This document shows, piece by piece, positions 49,616-56,705 of a DNA stretch of 64,000 nucleotides. The first letter of the stretch is position 1, and each line of letters opens with the position of its first letter. The DNA is from Paenibacillus tyrphae (GTDB lineage: Bacteria; Bacillota; Bacilli; Paenibacillales; NBRC-103111). Location: the NCBI RefSeq assembly GCF_000722545.1, contig NZ_JNVM01000014.1:1-64000 (forward strand), read 5' to 3'. A program made the position numbers and the translations under genes. A model generated the notes under the pieces. The model saw only the letters and a program-made list of their open reading frames with translations, ran no database searches and had not been told where the DNA came from.

Positions 49616-50380
49616 TCAAGTGCCCGATTCGTCGCGAAAAGAGCCCGGCGTCCGCCCGACCTGCTGCTTGAACACCAGCATAAAGTGCTTGGGGCTTTGA
49701 TACCCGGACAGCCGGGCCACATCATAAATTTTAAGATCCGTATGCGTCAGCAGATGCTTCGCCCGCTGGATTCTCGCTTCCGTGATGCAGTCGGACAAGT
49801 TCGTGCCCGTCTCCTGCTTGAACAGCTGGCTCAAATAAGCCGGATTCAGATGCACGTAATCGGCCAGCGTCTGCAGCCTCAGATCGCCCTCGGGATGGCC
49901 GTTGATATACTCTTTGACTTTGCGGATCAACCGGCGGCCGTCTCCGCCCGTCTGCGACTCCGCTTGCGGACCTTCGTCCGCCGGCGCTTGGCCGATTCCG
50001 CTGCGCTTCAGCAGGAGCTGACGGATTTTGTCCAGCGCGGAGACGAACGCCGTCCGGTCGATCGGCTTCAGCAGGTAGTCGAGCACGCCGTGCCGCAGCG
50101 CCTTCTGCGCGTAGACAAAATCGCTGTAGCCGCTAATAATGAGCAGAGGCATATCCTCGTATCGCTCCCTGATTTTGCCGATCAGCTGCAGGCCGTCCAT
50201 CTCGCGCATCCGAATGTCCGTAATGACCGCATCCGCGACGTTCCTGCTTAAATAGTCCAGCGCCTCCCGGCCGTGCGCGGCCTCCTTCACCACGACAAAA
50301 TCGTCGGACAATTGACCGATCAACGTTCGGATTCCACTGCGTATCACTTCTTCATCTTCGACCAGAAGCACTTTAATCAT
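49616..50380 (-). CDS. AraC-type response regulator (YesN-like)
   Basis: A 254-residue transcription activator. The receiver domain is at about 1-120 with acidic pocket VEDEE near residue 8, phospho-acceptor Asp in AVITDIRMREMDGL (near 56) and Lys in LLKPIDR (near 106). The AraC DNA-binding domain occupies about 150-250, with LNPAYLSQLFKQETGTNLSD and DVARLSGYQSPKHFMLVFKQ. It overlaps the sensor kinase gene by eight bases. YesN-type regulators commonly control the adjacent CUT1 sugar transporter, here the operon that follows on the same strand. Confidence 0.93.
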   Translation of the reverse strand: MIKVLLVEDEEVIRSGIRTLIGQLSDDFVVVKEAAHGREALDYLSRNVADAVITDIRMREMDGLQLIGKIRERYEDMPLLIISGYSDFVYAQKALRHGVLDYLLKPIDRTAFVSALDKIRQLLLKRSGIGQAPADEGPQAESQTGGDGRRLIRKVKEYINGHPEGDLRLQTLADYVHLNPAYLSQLFKQETGTNLSDCITEARIQRAKHLLTHTDLKIYDVARLSGYQSPKHFMLVFKQQVGRTPGSFRDESGT

Positions 50381-52217
50381 CGCGTTCTCCTTCTTCCCTT
50401 ATGGGGATCGTGATCGTAAATGCGGTTCCTTCTCCCGGACTTCCGTCCACATGCAGCCCGTACCGTTCTCCGTACATCAACACGAGCCGTTGGTTGATAT
50501 TTTTCAGCGCGAGCCCGTGTTCGCCCGTCGTTTCGGCGGCAGAGAGCGGCGGCGCGGTAAGCGACTGACGCAGCTGCTGCAGCTCGTCTTCCGCCATCCC
50601 TTTGCCGTCGTCCCGCACGGTCAGCAGCAGCTCGTCTTCGAAGCGGACGGCTTCGATCCAGATCGTCCCGCCCTCTTCGCGATCGCCGATCCCGTGATAA
50701 ATCGCGTTCTCCACCAGCGGCTGAAACAGCAGCTTCGGCACCTCATAGCCAAGCAGGCTTTCCTCCACGTCGATCATGACCTTCAGCCGTTCTCCGTAGC
50801 GCAGCTGCTGGATCTTCACATACGAAGCCGCCGATTCCAGCTCCTCGCGCAGCCGTACCAGCCGGGCATTCCGGCCGACGGTATACCGCAAAAGCCGGCC
50901 GAGTGCGGATACCATATCGGATACTTCGTCATTTTGCCGCTTCAGTGCCAGCATGTTGATCGATTCCAGCGTGTTGTAGATAAAATGCGGATTGATCTGG
51001 CTTTGCAGTGCAGCCAGCTCAGCTTCCTTCTCCCGAAGTCCGATAACGAATACCTCGTGAACAAGCCGGTCGATCTCTTCGACCATCCGGTTGAAGCTGC
51101 GGCTGAGCTGCCCGATCTCGTCCTGCGACTCGACCTTGACGCTCTGCTTGAAGCTGCCTTGTTCGACCCGGAGCATTTTGTTCTTCAAGGCGGCAAGCGG
51201 CCGGCTCAGCCGGTAGGAGAAAAAGGTAGCCAGCGCCCCGGCGGATATTAAGCAAATGAACCCGATGCCGAACGTAAAATTACGCAAGTCTTTCGTCTCT
51301 TTCAGCAGCGATTCGACGGGAATGAAGCTGATGACCTTCAAATCGGAATAGTCGGAATAATCGACGATGGCGAGATAGGTTTTGCCCCGGATGTTCATAT
51401 GACGGACATTGGAAGCTTGGGGCAGCTCGGTCGTAAGGCGAAGCTCGTCCATCATTTCAGGAGTCAGACCGCCGCTGCCTTGCTGGAAGAACAGCTCGCT
51501 GCGGTTGTTTACAACGAGCAGGCCGCCCTTCTCCTCGAATTTCACATTCGAGACAATTTGCCGGAAGACGTCCTCTTTCAAGTCGATTTTGACCACGCCG
51601 AGCCCTTCGTTCGTATTCGGCTCCCGGACCAAGCGGGCCACCGAGACATAATCCTGGCCGCCGTTATCCAAGTAGTAGCTGGGCCGGTGCTTCGGAATGA
51701 CTACCCATGCCCCATCCGCCTGCTTTACCCGTTCGTACCAAGCTTCCTGTTTCACATCGGTAAACGACCGGATCGCGCTGGCATCGACGTTCGAGAACGT
51801 GTAACCGCTTCCCGCAAATAGCTGAATCCCCCGAATTTCGGGACGGTTGTACGTCATTCCTGCGATATATAGCTGCATCTTCTCCAGATCCTCCACGGCA
51901 GGACGCTGGTTGGCAAGCGCCGGACCGCTGTATTTGCGCAGGATGCCAAGCACCCCGGGGTCATAGGTGGGCATGAGCGACAGCCGCTGCATTTCCATAA
52001 ACGTCCGGTCCAGATTGCGGTTGATTTGTCCGACCAATTGCGCGGAGTAATCCGCCGTACGGCGTTCGACGGACATGGAAAAGTCGTAGTACGTTATGAT
52101 TCCCTGCAAGCTGAGCGGGATCGCAATGAGGAGCATAAAAATAAGCAGCGTCTTGGAGCGCAAGCCCCAATGGGAAAACGGGGGGATCGATAAGGTCCGT
52201 AGTGATTTCATCTGCAA
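50373..52217 (-). CDS. Sensor histidine kinase (YesM-like)
   Basis: A membrane sensor of 614 residues. TM1 lies at about 22-42 (LLIFMLLIAIPLSLQGIITY), an extracellular dCache-like region at about 45-300, TM2 at about 305-330, HAMP at about 330-385 (YRLSRPLAALKNKML), then the His-kinase domain with NPHFIYNTLESINMLALK (phospho-His in PHFIYN) and an ATPase domain with N-box LVENAIYHG and G-boxes DDGKGM and GEHGLALKN. It would sense an extracellular sugar or binding protein and phosphorylate the YesN-like partner. The gene is first in the cluster and overlaps the regulator. Confidence 0.93.
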   Translation of the reverse strand: MQMKSLRTLSIPPFSHWGLRSKTLLIFMLLIAIPLSLQGIITYYDFSMSVERRTADYSAQLVGQINRNLDRTFMEMQRLSLMPTYDPGVLGILRKYSGPALANQRPAVEDLEKMQLYIAGMTYNRPEIRGIQLFAGSGYTFSNVDASAIRSFTDVKQEAWYERVKQADGAWVVIPKHRPSYYLDNGGQDYVSVARLVREPNTNEGLGVVKIDLKEDVFRQIVSNVKFEEKGGLLVVNNRSELFFQQGSGGLTPEMMDELRLTTELPQASNVRHMNIRGKTYLAIVDYSDYSDLKVISFIPVESLLKETKDLRNFTFGIGFICLISAGALATFFSYRLSRPLAALKNKMLRVEQGSFKQSVKVESQDEIGQLSRSFNRMVEEIDRLVHEVFVIGLREKEAELAALQSQINPHFIYNTLESINMLALKRQNDEVSDMVSALGRLLRYTVGRNARLVRLREELESAASYVKIQQLRYGERLKVMIDVEESLLGYEVPKLLFQPLVENAIYHGIGDREEGGTIWIEAVRFEDELLLTVRDDGKGMAEDELQQLRQSLTAPPLSAAETTGEHGLALKNINQRLVLMYGERYGLHVDGSPGEGTAFTITIPIREEGERDD

Positions 52218-52360
52218 CCGCCTCTCGTCGGCTTGAAGTGTGCCCTTAAGTGACCCTATTGTAGCACAGTCCCCGCTCCTCGGGGATGCGCCGATTTCGT
52301 ATTTATTGGGGAAAGGTCCGCGGCTTGCAGATTGAAGGCGCTCCTTGCATGCTGATATGA

Positions 52361-52390
52361 AAAAGACCGCCCTCGGTTGAGAGCGGTCTT
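52361..52390 (-). terminator. Terminator of catalase gene
   Basis: On the minus strand arms AAGACCGC and GCGGTCTT are followed by TTTC, immediately after the catalase stop. Confidence 0.85.
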
Positions 52391-52397
52391 CCCGTTT

Positions 52398-53855
52398 CTA
52401 GTTCGAGCGTGGAAGGAAGCTTTGAATATCGATGCCGAGCCCTTGCGCGAGCCGCATCCCGTACTCGGCATCCGCCCGGAAAAAGTTGCAGATGGCGCGC
52501 AGTTGGATGTCCTGGCCCGTCTGCTTCAGATCGTTGACCAGATTGCGGATCAGGTTGTCCTGCTCCTGCTTTGTATAGCTGCGGTACCGCTCGCCAGCCT
52601 GCGTGAAATCGTCGGTTTTCTCGATTTTTTGCCGGATCGCAGGACCCGTCAGCGGCGCTTCGCTTTCCGCATAGGCCGGGTCTTCCTGCGGACTGCCGGA
52701 AGCGCTGTTCGGCTCGTAGTTGACCGTAGACGTATCCTGCTTCACGTTCATCGCTCCGTCCCGCTGATGGTTGCGGACCGGCGCATACGGGCAGTTGATT
52801 GGAATCTGCAGATAGTTCGCGCCGAGCCGGTACCGCTGCGTATCGGGGTAGGAAAACAGACGGCCCTGCAGCAGCTTATCCTCGGAAGGCTCGATCCCTG
52901 GCACCAAAGCGCTCGGCGAGAAGGCGGACTGCTCAACCTCGGCGAAGAAATTGTCCGGGTTCCGCTTCAGCGTCATCGTGCCGAGCCGGTGCAGCGGATA
53001 CGCATCCTCGGGCCATACTTTCGTCGCGTCGAGCGGGTCGAAGCCCCACCGATCCAAGTCCTCCGGCGGCATCAACTGCACATGCAGCGCCCACTGCGGG
53101 AAGTTCCCTTCCCGGATCTGATCGAACAAATCCCTGGTCGCATGGTTGAAGTCCCTGCCCTGCACATCCCGGACCTCATCGGCCGACAAGTTCACGACGC
53201 CTTGGAGCGATTTCCAATGATATTTGACGTACGTTACTTTGCCTTCCGCATTGATCCATTTGAACGCGTGTACGCCGAAGCCGTCCATTTGCCGGTAATT
53301 GGCAGGAGTGCCGTGATCCGAAAATACCCAGGTCAGCATATGCGTCGATTCCGGCGACAGCGTCATGAAATCCCAGTATCTTGCCGGGTCCTGGATATTG
53401 GTGTCCGGTGCTGGCTTGAGCGAATGCACCATATCCGGGAATTTCAGCGCGTCGCGGATAAAGAATACCGGCAAGTGGTTGCCGACGATGTCATAATTGC
53501 CTTCTTCCGTGTACAGCTTCACGGCGAATCCGCGCGGATCGCGGGCCGTCTCCGGCGAGCCGGTGCCGTGGATCACGGTTGAGAACCGAACGAATACAGG
53601 CGTCTCCTGCCCGGCCTCTTGCAGAAAATGCGCCTTCGTGTAAGGCTTCATGCTCCGCTCAATGCGGAATACTCCGTGCGCTCCTGCGCCGCGTGCATGC
53701 ACGACCCGCTCCGGGATACGCTCCCGGTCAAAATGGGCCAGCTTCTCCAGCAGATGGTAATCCTCCAACAGCGTCGGTCCGCGGCGGCCGGCCGTACGCG
53801 AATTTTGGTTATCTCCCACGGGAGCGCCTTGATTGGTCGTCAAACGATGGTTCAT
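52398..53855 (-). CDS. Catalase, small-subunit heme type
   Basis: A cytoplasmic heme enzyme that dismutates hydrogen peroxide, 485 residues, as in KatA-type catalases. Visible marks: the RIPERVVHARGAGAHG catalytic His region (about 46-61), RFSTVIHGTGSPETARDPRG (distal Ser/Asn side), and FIRDALKFPDMVHS. The predicted tyrosine heme ligand lies in the RLFSYPDTQRYRLG segment near residue 330. It is monocistronic with its own terminator. A PerR-type 7-1-7 palindrome precedes the ribosome site, so peroxide should induce it through the PerR-like gene 1 kb away. Confidence 0.95.
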   Translation of the reverse strand: MNHRLTTNQGAPVGDNQNSRTAGRRGPTLLEDYHLLEKLAHFDRERIPERVVHARGAGAHGVFRIERSMKPYTKAHFLQEAGQETPVFVRFSTVIHGTGSPETARDPRGFAVKLYTEEGNYDIVGNHLPVFFIRDALKFPDMVHSLKPAPDTNIQDPARYWDFMTLSPESTHMLTWVFSDHGTPANYRQMDGFGVHAFKWINAEGKVTYVKYHWKSLQGVVNLSADEVRDVQGRDFNHATRDLFDQIREGNFPQWALHVQLMPPEDLDRWGFDPLDATKVWPEDAYPLHRLGTMTLKRNPDNFFAEVEQSAFSPSALVPGIEPSEDKLLQGRLFSYPDTQRYRLGANYLQIPINCPYAPVRNHQRDGAMNVKQDTSTVNYEPNSASGSPQEDPAYAESEAPLTGPAIRQKIEKTDDFTQAGERYRSYTKQEQDNLIRNLVNDLKQTGQDIQLRAICNFFRADAEYGMRLAQGLGIDIQSFLPRSN

Positions 53856-53881
53856 ATCTTGATCTCACCTTTCATTTATAT

Positions 53882-53896
53882 TTAGACTTGATCTAA
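53882..53896. promoter_or_regulatory. PerR box before catalase
   Basis: TTAGACTTGATCTAA is a 7-1-7 inverted repeat close to the PerR consensus TTATAATnATTATAA. It shares TTAGACTT with the site before the PerR-like gene itself. Confidence 0.65.
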
Positions 53897-53988
53897 GTTA
53901 TGAAATTATTGTACCATCGCTGCATGACCGAATCATGAGCATTCCGTGAGGTTTTCATGAAGATCGGATGAAGCGGGCGGCCGACGGT

Positions 53989-54825
53989 TCAGTCGGCCAG
54001 CCTGTATCCGACCCCGCGCACCGTCGCGATATACTGCGGCGCGGCGGGATTGTCGCCCAGCTTTTTGCGCAAGCTTTTCACATGAACGTCGACGACGTTG
54101 CTGCCGCCGGCAAACGAGCTGCCCCAGATGCGGTCCATGATCTCGTCGCGCGACAACACCGCCCCTTGCGCTTCGAGCAGCATCAGCAAAATCTCGTATT
54201 CCGTCTTCGTGCATTCGATACGGCTGCCGCCGCGCAGAACGGTCATCTTCTTGGTGTCGATCTGCAAATCCTTGAAGGTGCCGACGCTGTGCCCTTCTTC
54301 CGCATCGGCCAGACCGCTGAGCTTGAGCTCGATCCGGTACATCGCCTCCTGCAGACCCATCGGCCACGGCTGCAGCTCCCCGAGCCCGGTGAAGCTGTTA
54401 TCCGCCATCTCCCGCTCGCCGACCAGCAGCACCGAACGGGCCTGCTTCTTCGGATCGGAAGCGAGCGCCTCCCGAATGCCGGCCACGCCTTCCCATTCCG
54501 TCGTTGTCATGTCGAATACGAACAGATCGACAGCCAACGCATTCATGACCTGGGCCTCAAACCGGTGAAACACGAGAACGTCGTAGCACTCACCCGCCAG
54601 TCCGTTGATCAGCGGATGCAGCGAGCCGGGGAACGGACTGATGACAGCCACGCGCTTCGTTTCGGCGCACAGGAAAGGCCGCGTGCCAGCTGTTTCTTCT
54701 GCGCTTGAAGCCATAGGCGCCGCTGGGCCGTCGGCACGCCGCTCCGCATCAGCCATTCCGGTGCCCTCAGCTTGCGAATAACCCATCCGCATGAGCGGCT
54801 GTATTACGCGTTCGGATGTTTGCAT
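53989..54825 (-). CDS. Winged-helix response-regulator-like protein with atypical receiver
   Basis: A 278-residue DNA-binding protein. The C-terminal OmpR/PhoB-type winged helix is clear (about 180-278: KTEYEILLMLLEAQGAVLSR, then VVDVHVKSLRKKLG and TVRGVGYRLAD). The N-terminal part resembles a receiver (VDLFVFDMTTTEW), but lacks the paired acidic residues after strand 1 (VAVISPFPG instead) and the conserved Lys. Phosphorylation is therefore doubtful. About 50 extra residues rich in Ala/Glu precede it. The ATG is about nine bases after GAGGGGG. It overlaps the PerR-like gene by 22 bases, so the two are co-translated. Confidence 0.75.
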   Translation of the reverse strand: MQTSERVIQPLMRMGYSQAEGTGMADAERRADGPAAPMASSAEETAGTRPFLCAETKRVAVISPFPGSLHPLINGLAGECYDVLVFHRFEAQVMNALAVDLFVFDMTTTEWEGVAGIREALASDPKKQARSVLLVGEREMADNSFTGLGELQPWPMGLQEAMYRIELKLSGLADAEEGHSVGTFKDLQIDTKKMTVLRGGSRIECTKTEYEILLMLLEAQGAVLSRDEIMDRIWGSSFAGGSNVVDVHVKSLRKKLGDNPAAPQYIATVRGVGYRLAD

Positions 54826-55196
54826 GAATAGCATACCCCCTCGAAGACGACTTGACTGTGATGCACGTCGTAGTTCGTTTTCGCCGCAACCTCCCGAATC
54901 CATTCGGCGGGCGGCGCGGACAGCACTTCATCGACCCGTCCGCACTTCTTACACACGATATGGTAATGGTCTTCCGTTCTTCCATCGTAACGGCTGGCGG
55001 TCTCCCCCAGCTTGAGTTCCCGAATCAATCCCGCATCCGTCAAGTACCGAAGCGAGTTGTACACCGTGCCATAAGCAAATTGGTGGCCGTTCATACGCAG
55101 CCGCTCCATAATCTCGGCGGCCGTCGGATGATCCTCGCAGCTTTGGATCAAATCCAGGATCGCTTTGCGCTGCGTGGTTAAATTCAATCTGCTCAT
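54804..55196 (-). CDS. perR: Fur-family regulator, PerR type
   Basis: A 130-residue metal-dependent repressor of the peroxide response. The winged-helix half contains TTQRKAILDLI, HPTAAEIMERL and GTVYNSLRYL. The metal half has HYHIVCKKCGRVDEV and VCYSCKH, two CxxC pairs for structural zinc. Regulatory-site His and Asp residues (YDGRTEDHYH) fit PerR. Direct support comes from the 15-bp PerR-like palindromes in front of this gene and of catalase. The ATG follows GGGGTG; a GTG three codons upstream lies inside that site. The downstream gene overlaps by 22 bases. Confidence 0.85.
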   Translation of the reverse strand: MSRLNLTTQRKAILDLIQSCEDHPTAAEIMERLRMNGHQFAYGTVYNSLRYLTDAGLIRELKLGETASRYDGRTEDHYHIVCKKCGRVDEVLSAPPAEWIREVAAKTNYDVHHSQVVFEGVCYSCKHPNA

Positions 55197-55218
55197 CAGG
55201 CTCACCCCTTAGTAGTAT

Positions 55219-55233
55219 TTAGACTTAGTATAA
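55219..55233. promoter_or_regulatory. PerR box before perR
   Basis: TTAGACTTAGTATAA is a 7-1-7 repeat with one mismatch between its halves. It lies about 25 bases before the start, consistent with autoregulation. Confidence 0.7.
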
Positions 55234-55306
55234 ATTTAATTGGGGCGAAGGTCAAGGGCTGGGAAGCCAGTAGGTTTGCCGGAGCCGGCCTGCGCGGTTC
55301 CCCCGA

Positions 55307-55783
55307 TTATTTTAATAGGCCTCGTTGCTTCAGCAGGTCATACCAATCGTCTCTGCCTCCGATTTCGACGTATTTTTCACCGAAAACATAGCTTTCCAAA
55401 AACTCATGAAAATCTCCGAAATGCCGGATTTCCATTTCCGTTCCCGGATCGCCGGTCAAACAACAGATTCGTCCGTTCTGTTTATTTATATATAACGGAT
55501 AAGGTTCGATCTTCCCAATGCATACCCATTCCTCGAATCCGCCGGGCATATCTGCTACGGGGAACTGATAGTCCGGCAGCTCTTTACGGCCAAAGAGTAC
55601 AACGCTTCCACACCTCAAAGACGAATACTCGTTCAAAAACTCGTGATAGGTTTGCAGAGCATCCTTCTTCACGTCCGGGTCGGGATCGGACTCTTCCTGA
55701 ATATCCCCGATCACCAAATAAAAGGGGTCTTCTTCCAGAACATGCTTCATGAATTTTATTTTTTCCCTTGTTATGGGTTGCAT
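55307..55783 (-). CDS. Hypothetical protein, possible SUKH-like fold
   Basis: A 158-residue cytoplasmic protein. The acidic opening is followed by alternating short strands and aromatic turns (DPFYLVIGDI, GGFEEWVCIGKIEPYPLYIN, GRICCLTGD) and the C-terminal DFHEFLESYVFGEKY. This is the general look of SMI1/KNR4-type (SUKH) proteins, many of which are immunity proteins, but the match is weak. The ATG is nine bases after TGGGGGT; an upstream start five codons earlier lacks a site. No toxin gene lies next to it. It is alone between perR and the plus-strand two-component pair. Confidence 0.55.
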   Translation of the reverse strand: MQPITREKIKFMKHVLEEDPFYLVIGDIQEESDPDPDVKKDALQTYHEFLNEYSSLRCGSVVLFGRKELPDYQFPVADMPGGFEEWVCIGKIEPYPLYINKQNGRICCLTGDPGTEMEIRHFGDFHEFLESYVFGEKYVEIGGRDDWYDLLKQRGLLK

Positions 55784-56012
55784 GGGCTCGACCCCCAACC
55801 TGTAAATTTAGGTTCCCGTTTCATCTTCTATCATTTTATCTTAACCTTCCATATTTCTCCATACTCCAATCAACTTGATTTAACCCTTTCCCCTGCTTCG
55901 TAAGAAATTTGTAAGAAATCGGGTAGCTTTTTTGACAAAAGTCTCCTTTAATATAGACATATGCGCTTGCAAGCAGCCGTAAATTCGAATGCAGCATTCA
56001 AGGAGTACGACG

Positions 56013-56705
56013 ATGCAGAGGTACAATGTGCTGGTGGCCGACGATGAACCGGAGATTCGGGACGCCATCGAAATCTATTTGAAGAACGAAAACATGAACG
56101 TGTTCAAAGCGAGCCACGGCTTGGAGGCTTTGGACATTCTGGAGAAGGAAGATATCCATCTGATCATTCTGGACGTTATGATGCCCGGCTTGGACGGCAT
56201 CCAGACGACGTTCAAAATCCGCGAAAGCCGCAATATACCGATTCTCATGCTGTCCGCCAAATCCGAGGATACGGACAAAATCTTGGGGCTGACCGTCGGC
56301 GCGGACGATTATTTGTGCAAGCCCTTCAATCCGCTGGAGCTGACCGCCCGGGTGAAATCCCAGCTTCGACGCTACACGCTGCTGGGCCATTACAAAGCAA
56401 CCGAGGACGAGATCGAAGTCCGGGGCCTCGTGCTGAACAAACGCAGCAAAACCGTCTTCGTGGACCAGGAGGAGGTTCGGCTGACGGCGACCGAATATAA
56501 GATCCTTGAGCTCTTGATCGAGCATCGGGGGCGTGTATTTTCGATAGAGGAGATTTATGAAAAGGTATGGAAAGAGCCGTATTTCAACGGCGAGAATACG
56601 GTAGCGGTGCATGTGCGGCGAATTCGCGAGAAAATTGAGATCAACCCGCGGGAGCCCAAATATTTGAAGGTGGTGTGGGACATTGGCTACAAAATCGAGA
56701 AGTAA
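56013..56705 (+). CDS. OmpR-family response regulator (VanR-like)
   Basis: A 230-residue two-component regulator. Receiver domain: acidic pair in VADDEPEI (near 9-11), phospho-acceptor Asp in LIILDVMMPGLDG (near 53) and Lys in LCKPFNPLEL (near 102). The DNA-binding winged helix at about 130-230 has LTATEYKILELLIEHRG, ENTVAVHVRRIREKI and VVWDIGYKIEK. The ATG is eight bases after AAGGAG. Its end overlaps the sensor kinase gene by 23 bases, so the two are coupled. The pair resembles VanRS-type systems of Firmicutes, but no resistance genes adjoin. Confidence 0.93.
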   Translation: MQRYNVLVADDEPEIRDAIEIYLKNENMNVFKASHGLEALDILEKEDIHLIILDVMMPGLDGIQTTFKIRESRNIPILMLSAKSEDTDKILGLTVGADDYLCKPFNPLELTARVKSQLRRYTLLGHYKATEDEIEVRGLVLNKRSKTVFVDQEEVRLTATEYKILELLIEHRGRVFSIEEIYEKVWKEPYFNGENTVAVHVRRIREKIEINPREPKYLKVVWDIGYKIEK

